Source of the DNA: Salinirussus sp.
GTDB taxonomy: Archaea; Halobacteriota; Halobacteria; Halobacteriales; Haloarculaceae
Direction of reading: 5' to 3'
Length of the DNA: 10,369 bases
Assembly: GCA_028275005.1 (NCBI GenBank)
Contig: JAQCNN010000222.1
Coordinates: forward strand, 1 to 10,369
The first letter of the stretch is position 1. The number at the start of each line of letters is the position of its first letter. Positions 1 through 5,716 of the stretch are shown here, in pieces. The translations under genes were made by a program, and so were the position numbers. Below the pieces are notes generated by a model. The model searched no databases and was not told the origin of the DNA. It worked only from the letters and a program-made list of their open reading frames with translations.

Positions 1-257
1 CCGTGGGTCCGGAGCGGGTGGTCGGCGTAGGCGTAGCAGTCCGCGTCAAAGGCCTCGACGACGGCCGCGAGCTGCTCGACGTGGTCGCCGTGCTGGTGGG
101 TGAGGACTACCTTCGAGAGCTCGTCAGTATGCTCGCGGATGGCGTCGACGACCCCCTCCATCGCACCGGCGTCGACCATCGTCGGCTCCGCGCCCAACGC
201 GAGGTAGGCGTTACAGGTGAACGTCTCCGCGTCGGCCGTGACGTTGTGGACCTCCAT
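1..257 (-). CDS. MBL-fold metallo-hydrolase, N-terminal part (runs off left edge)
   Basis: A minus-strand frame opens with ATG at 257-255 and stays open for 85 codons to the window edge, so the C-terminal part is missing. The protein begins MEVHNVTADAETFTCNAYLA. It carries THQHGDH at residues 53-59, the HxHxDH zinc-binding motif of the metallo-beta-lactamase fold. The preceding VDAGAMEG (28-35) fits the strand and Asp that come before that motif. No signal peptide is seen, so the enzyme is probably cytoplasmic. Family members include glyoxalase II-like thioesterases and many other hydrolases. The substrate cannot be read from this fragment, because the downstream metal ligands lie outside the window. 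It is divergent from the DUF5786 gene. A weak TATA-like stretch (gtttcaag on the minus strand) lies near 284-291. Fold assignment is firm; function is unknown. Confidence 0.85.
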   Translation of the reverse strand, partial: MEVHNVTADAETFTCNAYLALGAEPTMVDAGAMEGVVDAIREHTDELSKVVLTHQHGDHVEQLAAVVEAFDADCYAYADHPLRTH

Positions 258-398
258 ATCTGACAGGAGGGGCGGCCCCGGCTTGAAACCACGGCACGGC
301 CGCCACAGGTGTCCGCTGTGTGGACACGGGCAGTGCCCCTGTCGCGTCACAGGTGGTCCTCTGTCCGGACTACGGCTGTGCCCCACACCGCCGAGTCA

Positions 399-406
399 CT
401 TTTTAC
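399..406 (+). promoter_or_regulatory. TATA-like promoter element for the DUF5786/DUF99 unit
   Basis: The sequence ctttttac is an AT-rich island in GC-rich surroundings. It is centred about 28 bases before the ATG at 431, which is the spacing expected for a leaderless haloarchaeal transcript starting at or just before that ATG. This spacing supports choosing the 431 start over longer reading frames. It would drive both DUF5786 and the overlapping DUF99 gene. Confidence 0.6.
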
Positions 407-430
407 CCTGACACACGAACACATGCGTGT

Positions 431-610
431 ATGGGGTTTGGGAGCTACGACGAATCCGAACAGGAGAATCAGGAGTACGACGCCGACTACGACGACAGCG
501 ACGGTGTGTCGGCCGAAGAGAACGCCCACGACGGTGATGTCGAGTTCGAGTTTACCGCCTCGAACGGTGAGCTCCTCGACCGGCTCGAAGATATCAAAGA
601 CGATACGTGA
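431..610 (+). CDS. Small acidic haloarchaeal protein, DUF5786 family
   Basis: A 59-residue, highly acidic protein beginning MGFGSYDESEQENQEYDADY. This start matches my memory of the DUF5786 family of small haloarchaeal proteins, which open with MGFGSYDESEQ. Residues 1-35 are rich in Asp, Glu, Asn and Tyr and look disordered. The C-terminal part (36-59) reads as a beta strand (VEFEF) followed by an amphipathic helix (LLDRLEDI). There is no cysteine, transmembrane segment or catalytic motif. The frame extends upstream of 431, but that stretch is not acidic and lies upstream of the TATA element. Its stop overlaps the GTG start of the next gene in GTGA, implying translational coupling. The function is unknown. 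A small adaptor or partner of the DUF99 protein is one possibility, inferred only from this linkage. Confidence 0.85.
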   Translation: MGFGSYDESEQENQEYDADYDDSDGVSAEENAHDGDVEFEFTASNGELLDRLEDIKDDT

Positions 611-1164
611 AAGCCGGGGCCCGCGCCCTCGGCGTGGCCGAATCGTACACCGGCTCGCACAGCACAGTCGCCGGCGCGGTGGTCCGCGCCGACCGTGTCG
701 TCGACGGGTTCGCCTTCGACCGGTGGACCGTCGGCGGCACCGACGCGACCGACACCACCCTCGCCCTCCTCCGCCGCCTGAACCGTCCCGACGTTCGGTA
801 TCTGCTGCTCTCGGGTATCGCCCCAGCCTGGTTCAACCTCCTCGACCTCCGCCGGCTCCACGACGCGACCGCCCTCCCGACGCTGTCAGTCTCCTTCGAG
901 GAGAGCCCCGGGCTCGCCGACACGATCCGCCGGGAGTTCGACGGCCCCGCCTGTCGACGCCGGCTTGCGACCTACTACGCACAGCCCGACCGCCGGCGGG
1001 TCGCGGTCGGCGAGGACTCCTGTTGGGTCCGGGCGGTCGGCTGCGAGGACCCCGCCGGCGTCGTCCGGGCGTTCACCCCCGAGGGCGGTCGGCCGGAGCC
1101 GCTCCGGGTCGCACGTCTGGCCGCCCGTGCCGCCGACAGGTCACCGGACGACCGCAGTCGGTGA
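607..1164 (+). CDS. DUF99 family protein (putative endonuclease dU-type)
   Basis: A 185-residue protein starting at GTG 607, which shares four bases with the DUF5786 stop. It begins MKAGARALGVAESYTG, and the N-terminal pattern, the segment DVRYLLLSGIAPAWFNLLDL (62-81) and PTLSVSFEESPGL (90-102) fit the DUF99/UPF0215 family (PF01949), which is common in archaea at roughly 180-200 residues. I recall that databases have used the name 'endonuclease dU' for this family, implying action on deoxyuridine in DNA; I cannot confirm that from sequence. The next gene is a uracil-DNA glycosylase, which agrees with that role. The C-terminal 30 residues are Arg-rich and probably variable. No separate promoter is apparent, so expression likely depends on the upstream DUF5786 promoter. 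Family call is good; activity is uncertain. Confidence 0.85.
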   Translation: MKAGARALGVAESYTGSHSTVAGAVVRADRVVDGFAFDRWTVGGTDATDTTLALLRRLNRPDVRYLLLSGIAPAWFNLLDLRRLHDATALPTLSVSFEESPGLADTIRREFDGPACRRRLATYYAQPDRRRVAVGEDSCWVRAVGCEDPAGVVRAFTPEGGRPEPLRVARLAARAADRSPDDRSR

Positions 1165-1171
1165 CTCTTAG
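1164..1171 (+). promoter_or_regulatory. TATA-like promoter element for udg
   Basis: The sequence actcttag overlaps the last base of the DUF99 stop codon and is centred about 27 bases before the udg ATG at 1195. This is the spacing of a leaderless haloarchaeal promoter. It suggests the glycosylase can be transcribed independently of the upstream pair. Confidence 0.45.
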
Positions 1172-1194
1172 TCGCCCCCGCCCCTCGCGGCGGT

Positions 1195-1764
1195 ATGGAC
1201 TGTGACGTGACCGACTGCGAGCGGTGTCCCGCGCTCGTCGACTCCCGCTCGCGGATCGTCAACGGTGTCGGCCCCGCGGACGCCGACCTGCTGTTCGTGG
1301 GTGAGGGACCCGGCGAACACGAGGACGAGCACGGCGAGCCGTTTGTCGGCCGGAGCGGGGACGTACTCGACGAGGGGCTCCGGAGCGCGGGGCTGGCCCG
1401 GGCGGACGTCCGGCTCACCAACTGTGTCCGGTGTCGGCCGCCGGACAACCGGGACCCACGGGCGTCCGAACTCGGGAACTGCCGGGGACACCTCCGGACC
1501 GAACTCGCGGCCGTCGACCCCGTCCTGGTGGTCGCGCTGGGGAAGGTGCCCGCCGAACACCTGCTCGGTCGGGAGGTTCCCGTCACGTCCGCGGCCGGGG
1601 CCGTCCACGAGGCGGACCTGGATACGGCCCGTCGCGTGCTCGTCTGTGTCCACCCGGCGGCGACGCTGTACGACCGGAGCCAGGCGGAAACCTTCGAGTC
1701 GGCACTCGTCACAGCCGCCGACTACGCCGGGGACGGCGGCCAGTCGACGTTCGGTGACTTCTGA
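1195..1764 (+). CDS. udg: Type-4 (family 4) uracil-DNA glycosylase, Fe-S
   Basis: A 189-residue enzyme that would excise uracil from DNA, the first step of base excision repair after cytosine deamination. Motif 1 is GEGPGEHEDEHGEPFVGRSG (36-55), containing the GE.PG and PFVG elements of family 4. C8 and C11 (CERC), C80 (within NCVRCRPPDNR, 76-86) and C96 (GNC) match the four cysteines that hold the [4Fe-4S] cluster. ALGKVPAEHLLG (114-125) fits the structural core, and CVHPAATL (151-158) supplies the active-site His of motif 3, H153. Length is normal for the family, which is near 190-220 residues. It lies 30 bases after DUF99 with its own TATA-like element. The stop codon TGA directly abuts the large palindrome at 1764-1843. 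Assignment is confident; some archaeal members also remove other damaged bases. Confidence 0.93.
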   Translation: MDCDVTDCERCPALVDSRSRIVNGVGPADADLLFVGEGPGEHEDEHGEPFVGRSGDVLDEGLRSAGLARADVRLTNCVRCRPPDNRDPRASELGNCRGHLRTELAAVDPVLVVALGKVPAEHLLGREVPVTSAAGAVHEADLDTARRVLVCVHPAATLYDRSQAETFESALVTAADYAGDGGQSTFGDF

Positions 1765-1843
1765 TACTGCCGGACGTAAGCCATTCAAGAATTTCGCCAC
1801 CCCGGGGTGGCGAATGTATTTACAAAGTTACGTCCGACAGTAT
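1764..1843. repeat. 80-base nested inverted repeat (possible MITE-like element, terminator or operator)
   Basis: Two inverted repeats share one centre at 1803.5. The outer arms, 1764-1779 (atactgccggacgtaa) and 1828-1843 (ttacgtccgacagtat), are complementary at 15 of 16 positions. The inner 22 bases, 1793-1814, form a perfect palindrome with arms ttcgccacccc and ggggtggcgaa. The 13-base spacers between arms (1780-1792 and 1815-1827) are AT-richer and only partly complementary. The right spacer contains tatttaca, which could act as a TATA box. TGA stands directly on both sides of 1765-1842. Candidates are a miniature mobile element, a transcription terminator for udg, or a binding site for a dimeric regulator. 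It has no coding content. Confidence 0.75.
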
Positions 1844-2022
1844 GACTCCTCTCGGCTCTGTCGCGGCCCGGCCCGAGCCACTTGCCCGGCGAGACGAGGT
1901 CGCGCAGGCTCCGGACGATGACCTGTTGCTCCCGGCCGAGGGCCCCCGCCGGCCGGCCCGGCAGGGGCGCGAGACGGGCCGGAAGCCGAAGCGACTTATC
2001 GACCCTCCGCGTACGACCCGGT
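1844..2022. other. Intergenic region between palindrome and hisH; no convincing gene
   Basis: These 179 bases are GC-rich apart from the hisH promoter at the right end. The frame that runs into hisH would add an Arg/Pro-rich stretch unlike the acidic proteins around it. On the minus strand a frame open from 2048 to 1785 has a protein-like stretch (REQQVIVRSLRDLVSPGKW, starting at 1934) but no ATG or GTG start. It could be a gene remnant. No tRNA or other known RNA was recognised. Confidence 0.4.
1994..2000 (+). promoter_or_regulatory. TATA-like promoter element for hisH
   Basis: The sequence acttatc is the only AT-rich stretch shortly before hisH. It is centred 26 bases before the ATG at 2023. 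The spacing predicts a leaderless hisH transcript and supports the internal ATG over the longer upstream frame. Confidence 0.6.
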
Positions 2023-2655
2023 ATGACCGTCGAGGTGGCCGTCGTGGACTACGGGCTCGGGAACCTCCGCAGTGTCACCCGCGGGCTGGAACGGGCCGAC
2101 GCCGCCGTCACCGTCACCGACGACCCGACAGCCCTGGCGAGTGCCGATGGGATCGTCCTCCCGGGCGTGGGCGCGTTCAGCGAGGGGATGGACAACGCCG
2201 GTCCGTTCCGGGACGTCCTCGCCGAGGAGGCCGCGGCAGGCACACCCCTCTTTGGCATCTGTCTCGGGATGCAGATGCTGCTGACGACGAGCGAGGAGGC
2301 CGAGGGCGCCGGCGAGGGTGACGCGGAGGGGCTTGACCTGGTCCCGGGGACGAACCTCCGCTTTCCCGACACGGTGAAGGTGCCACAGATGGGCTGGAAC
2401 ACCCTCGTCGTCGAGCGCGAGCACCCGCTGGTCGCCGGCGTCGACGGGGAGTACGCCTACTTTGTCCACTCCTACTACGCCGAACCCGACGACGACCGCG
2501 CGGTGGTCGCCACCACCGACTACGGTGGCTCCTTTGCCAGCATCGTCGCCAACGAGGCCGGGAACGTCTTCGGGACGCAGTTTCACCCCGAGAAGTCCGG
2601 CGAGACGGGGCTCCGGATCCTCCGGAACTTCGCCGACATCTGTGCCGACCGGTAG
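2023..2655 (+). CDS. hisH: Imidazole glycerol phosphate synthase, glutamine amidotransferase subunit HisH
   Basis: A 210-residue class I glutamine amidotransferase. It hydrolyses glutamine and passes ammonia to HisF, which converts PRFAR to imidazole glycerol phosphate and AICAR in histidine biosynthesis. The N-terminus VAVVDYGLGNLRSV (5-18) is the HisH signature. PGVGAF (47-52) forms the oxyanion region. The nucleophile is C80 in GICLGMQ, with H188 and E190 in TQFHPEKS completing the triad. PQMGWN (121-126) is the HisH-specific loop facing HisF. Length is normal (about 200). Residues 91-104 are a small acidic insertion. The start at 2023 is chosen because MTVEVAVVDYG begins the conserved fold and a TATA element lies 26 bases upstream. 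The frame could extend to 1882, but that addition is Arg/Pro-rich. No hisF or other his gene is nearby, consistent with the scattered his genes of haloarchaea. Confidence 0.95.
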   Translation: MTVEVAVVDYGLGNLRSVTRGLERADAAVTVTDDPTALASADGIVLPGVGAFSEGMDNAGPFRDVLAEEAAAGTPLFGICLGMQMLLTTSEEAEGAGEGDAEGLDLVPGTNLRFPDTVKVPQMGWNTLVVEREHPLVAGVDGEYAYFVHSYYAEPDDDRAVVATTDYGGSFASIVANEAGNVFGTQFHPEKSGETGLRILRNFADICADR

Positions 2656-2710
2656 CCGTCACCGCTGAGGCCGCCTAACCACCCACTACTATTGTTGCCC
2701 CGACTGGACA

Positions 2711-4045
2711 GTGGAGTATGCATGGGCCTCGCGACCGACCTGGGGTGGTCGGGTCGTGACCCGCGACGCCGGCTGGGACGGCTGTCGACAGGCCGCCGCC
2801 GCGCTCCGGAGGCTCGGCGCCGCCCCCGACCGCCTGGAGACGCTGCTCACCGCCGAGGTCGGCCACACCGAAAGCGAGGTGGTCTACGAGGAGCGGTCGC
2901 TCGAACTCCACCACTACGAGCCCGACGAGCGCCGCCACGAGACCCCGATCCTCGTCGTCTACGCGCTGGTCAACCGGCCGTACATCCTCGACTTACAGCC
3001 CGACCGCAGCGTCGTCCGCCGCCTGACCGAGGCCGGGTTCGACGTCTACCTGCTTGACTGGGGTGAGCCGACCCGTCTGGACGCGAGCCTCGACATGGGT
3101 GACTACGCCGGCCGGTATCTGGACAACGTACTCGACGCGACCTGCGAGCACAGCGGCGTCGAGGCGGTCCACCTGCTCGGCTACTGTATGGGTGGCACGA
3201 TGGCGCTGATGCACACTGCCCTCGACGGCGAGCGCGTCAGGACACTCGGCCTGATGGCGACACCGGTTGCCTTCGAGGGTACCGGCGGGATCCTGGAGCA
3301 GTGGGCGACCTACTTCGACCCCGAGGTTGCCGTCGAGACGCTGGGGAACATGCCCGCCGAACTGCTGTCGGCGGAGTTCTCGATGATGAACCCGGTCGAC
3401 CAGTACGTCACGAAGTACGTCCAACTCTACGAGAACCTCGAGGACGACGCCTTTGTCGAGAACTTCGCCCGGATGGAGCGGTGGATCTGGGACGGGGTCG
3501 ACGTCGCCGGCGCCGCCTTCGCCGAGTTTGTCGGCGAGGTGTACAAGGACAACAACCTCGTCGCCGGCGAGTACGCCCTCGACGGGCAGCCGGTCCGCCT
3601 CGCGGACATCGAGGTTCCGCTGCTGACGGTCGTCGGCGAGTACGACCATATCGTCCCTGCGGACTCCTCACGGCCGGTCGTCGACCTGGTCGGTAGCGAG
3701 GACACCCGGCTCATCGAGTTTCCGCGGGGCCACATCGGTATCTCCGTCTCCGGAAAGGCCCACGACCAACTGTGGCCCGACGTCTGTGAGTGGTACGCCG
3801 CCCGGGGCGTGGCCGATACGGGGGGCTCGGAAGTGGGCGACGGCACAGCGGCGCCCGCCGGCGTTGCGGCGGTCGAGACCATCGATGGGGTCGGCCAGAC
3901 CTACGCCGGCCGGCTCCGGGAGGCGGGTATCGAGACGGTCACGGAACTCGCCGACTACGACACACAGCTGCTCGCGGCGGTCACCGACGCCCCCGAGGGT
4001 CGCGTCCGACGGTGGCTCGAGCGGGCCGGGAAGCACGGGCAGTAG
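2711..4045 (+). CDS. phaC: Class III poly(R)-hydroxyalkanoate synthase PhaC with C-terminal helix-hairpin-helix
   Basis: A 444-residue alpha/beta hydrolase-fold enzyme that would polymerise (R)-hydroxyacyl-CoA into polyhydroxyalkanoate on storage granules. Conserved blocks are YALVNRPYILDLQPDRSVV (84-102), DVYLLDWGEP (111-120) and the lipase-like box GYCMGG (157-162) with nucleophile C159. GEYDHIVP (309-316) gives catalytic D312, and RGHIGISVSG (339-348) gives H341. The PhaC fold ends near residue 365. A Gly/Ala-rich linker (366-386) follows, then a helix-hairpin-helix segment (388-440: IDGVGQTYAGRLREAGIETV and RVRRWLERAG). I do not recall this fusion in characterised PhaC enzymes. Class III enzymes need PhaE, and none is adjacent. 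The GTG at 2711 is the longest plausible start; GTG 2756 is an alternative (429 residues). An AT-rich ctactatt sits at 2687-2694. It converges on lpdA with three bases between stops. A paralogous or cryptic PhaC is possible. Confidence 0.88.
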   Translation: MEYAWASRPTWGGRVVTRDAGWDGCRQAAAALRRLGAAPDRLETLLTAEVGHTESEVVYEERSLELHHYEPDERRHETPILVVYALVNRPYILDLQPDRSVVRRLTEAGFDVYLLDWGEPTRLDASLDMGDYAGRYLDNVLDATCEHSGVEAVHLLGYCMGGTMALMHTALDGERVRTLGLMATPVAFEGTGGILEQWATYFDPEVAVETLGNMPAELLSAEFSMMNPVDQYVTKYVQLYENLEDDAFVENFARMERWIWDGVDVAGAAFAEFVGEVYKDNNLVAGEYALDGQPVRLADIEVPLLTVVGEYDHIVPADSSRPVVDLVGSEDTRLIEFPRGHIGISVSGKAHDQLWPDVCEWYAARGVADTGGSEVGDGTAAPAGVAAVETIDGVGQTYAGRLREAGIETVTELADYDTQLLAAVTDAPEGRVRRWLERAGKHGQ

Positions 4046-4048
4046 GAG

Positions 4049-5449
4049 TCAGTAGTGGACACTCCGGTCCAGTGCGCCCATCGCGGCTTCGTGGACGGCC
4101 TCGGACAGCGTCGGGTGGACGTGGACCGTCGCCGCAAGGTCCTCCAGCGTTGCGCCCATCTCGATGGCCAGGGTGGCCTCCGCGACCAGCTCCGACGCCT
4201 CGGGGCCGACGACCTGCGCACCGAGCATGAAGCCGTGTTCGCTGTCGGCCACGACGCGGACGAACCCTTCCCGCTCGTCCAGCGTCAGTGCCCGGCCCGA
4301 GGCCCGCAGCGGCATCTCGCCGACCGCGGGCTCGAACCCCGCCTCGCGGGCCTCCGCCTCCGTGAGGCCGACCGTTGCTATCTCGGGGTCGGTGAACACC
4401 GCCGCGGGGACCGCCTGGCTGTCGAGGGCGGCGGGCTGGCCGTCGACCGCCTCCGCGGCGACCTCGCCCTCCCGGAAGGCGGCGTGGGCGAGCATCGGCT
4501 CGCCGGCCACGTCCCCCACCGCGAAGATGTTCCCCCTGGTGGTCCGACCCTGTTCGTCGGTGACGACAAAGCCCCCGTCGTCGGTCTCGACGCCCGCGGC
4601 CCCGAGACCGGCGGTGTCGGTGACCGGTTCCCGGCCGACCGCGACGAGACACCGCTCGGCGGTCACCGCCCCGTCGCCGGTCTCCAGCCGAACCTCGTCC
4701 CGACGGGGCTCACAGCCCTCGACGCCCGCGCCAAAGCGGAAATCCACACCCACCTCGGCGGCCCGCTCGCGGACCACCTCGGTCAGGTCGTCGTCGTAGC
4801 CCGGGAGCGCGTCCGCCAACTGTTCGAGCACCGTGACGTCGGCTCCGAGCTTCGCGTACACCGTCGCCAGCTCCATCCCGATGTAGCCCGCGCCGACGAC
4901 CGCCAGCGACTCGGGGACGGTCTCCAGGCCAAGTGCCCCCCGCGAGGAGAGCACACGGTCACCGTCGAACGGGACAGTGGGGAGTTCGACCGGCCGGCTC
5001 CCCGTCGCCACGACGGCGTGTTCGAAGCTGACCGTCTCTGAACCCTGACCCTCGCCGTCGTGGACGACCCGGGCCTCCTCACCCGAGTTGAGCTCCGCCC
5101 GCCCCTCGATGACCGTGGCGCCGGCCCCCTCGAGCAGTGACTCGACACCGTCTGTGAGCCGACCGACCAGCCGGTCCTTCCAGCCGACCATCGCCGCGAG
5201 GTCGACTGCGGGGTCGGCGTGAACGCCCAGCCGTTCGGCGGCCCCCGCACGGTGAGCGACATCTGTCGCCGAGATGAGCGCCTTCGACGGGATACACCCG
5301 TCGTTGAGGCAGGTACCCCCGACCGCCGCCGCTTCTACGAGGGTCACCTCGTGGCCCAACTGGCCGGCCCGGATACCGGCGGCGTACCCGCCCGGACCAC
5401 CCCCGATGACTAACACCTCGGTCCCTGTCGTGACGTCTCCGGCGACCAT
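4049..5449 (-). CDS. lpdA: Dihydrolipoyl dehydrogenase (E3)
   Basis: A 466-residue FAD enzyme that reoxidises dihydrolipoyl groups on E2 proteins or on the glycine cleavage H protein, giving NADH. The FAD site GGGPGGYAAGIRAG lies at 16-29. The redox-active disulfide is C47/C52 in GGTCLNDGCIPSKAL (44-58). ATGSRP is at 149-153, the NAD-binding GAGYIGMELA at 186-195, and the second FAD contact NIFAVGDVAG at 307-316. The C-terminal dimerisation domain ends with HPTLSE (445-450), supplying catalytic H445 and E450. Length matches the family (about 470). The start is ATG 5449-5447, placing the FAD strand close to the N-terminus. The frame continues upstream to 5671, but that part is not conserved-looking. 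It shares its strand with lipA, 267 bases upstream. No E1/E2 genes lie between them. Confidence 0.96.
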   Translation of the reverse strand: MVAGDVTTGTEVLVIGGGPGGYAAGIRAGQLGHEVTLVEAAAVGGTCLNDGCIPSKALISATDVAHRAGAAERLGVHADPAVDLAAMVGWKDRLVGRLTDGVESLLEGAGATVIEGRAELNSGEEARVVHDGEGQGSETVSFEHAVVATGSRPVELPTVPFDGDRVLSSRGALGLETVPESLAVVGAGYIGMELATVYAKLGADVTVLEQLADALPGYDDDLTEVVRERAAEVGVDFRFGAGVEGCEPRRDEVRLETGDGAVTAERCLVAVGREPVTDTAGLGAAGVETDDGGFVVTDEQGRTTRGNIFAVGDVAGEPMLAHAAFREGEVAAEAVDGQPAALDSQAVPAAVFTDPEIATVGLTEAEAREAGFEPAVGEMPLRASGRALTLDEREGFVRVVADSEHGFMLGAQVVGPEASELVAEATLAIEMGATLEDLAATVHVHPTLSEAVHEAAMGALDRSVHY

Positions 5450-5716
5450 TGTCGGCACTCGTAGTGGCCGGGACTTCAGTCTGTCCCGCACGACCCGACC
5501 GCCCACCCCGGACCCGACGGTGTATCCGCCCGCCCCGCGACAGCCCGACCGGTGCGCGAACGCCGCCGGACCCTCGCGCTCGTGGTCGAGGAGGGCCCTG
5601 TCCGCCGACGGCCATCGTGGCCCGTCTGGCGAGCTTGCCAAATCGGTGACTCGGTGAGGTGGCTCCCCCACTGTCGGCTCCGGCGGCGGTCGCCGAGACG
5701 GCCCCGCCCGACGGCC
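5450..5716. other. Intergenic region between lpdA and lipA; no gene recognised
   Basis: These 267 bases separate lipA (upstream) from lpdA on the minus strand. All open frames through it give Arg/Pro/Gly-rich products without recognisable motifs. A near-perfect 14-base palindrome (tggcgagcttgcca) lies around 5626-5640. The only weak promoter candidate for lpdA is gactgaagt on the minus strand, about 24-32 bases before its ATG. Nothing else could be supported. Confidence 0.4.

Noticed and set aside
309..1205. A long plus-strand frame spanning the DUF5786 and DUF99 genes
   Set aside because: Its product is Arg/Pro-rich with no motif and overlaps two recognisable acidic haloarchaeal genes in other frames. 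It is an artefact of high GC.
1844..1990. Possible tRNA or small structured RNA in the GC-rich gap before hisH
   Set aside because: No TPsiC-like GTTCRA box, anticodon arm or acceptor pairing could be found on either strand. A partial C-box-like cgatgac lacks a matching D box.
1882..2022. Upstream extension of hisH
   Set aside because: The added 47 residues are basic and Pro-rich, unlike the protein itself. HisH proteins begin at the VAVVDYG strand, and a TATA element sits inside this stretch.
1842..2321. A frame starting with the ATG at the right end of the palindrome, with tatttaca about 25 bases upstream
   Set aside because: The promoter-like spacing is tempting, but the product is Arg/Pro/Gly-rich and runs through hisH in a different frame.
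2718..2720. ATG just inside phaC as an alternative start
   Set aside because: It is in a different frame from phaC. Only GTG 2711 or GTG 2756 lead into the conserved protein.
4055..5041. Long plus-strand frame opposite lpdA
   Set aside because: It is the reverse-strand shadow of lpdA, whose E3 motifs are complete and in order. The shadow product has no recognisable motif.
5450..5671. N-terminal extension of lpdA by 74 residues
   Set aside because: The extension contains no targeting or lipoyl-domain motif and looks like translated non-coding DNA. The FAD-binding strand normally starts near the N-terminus.
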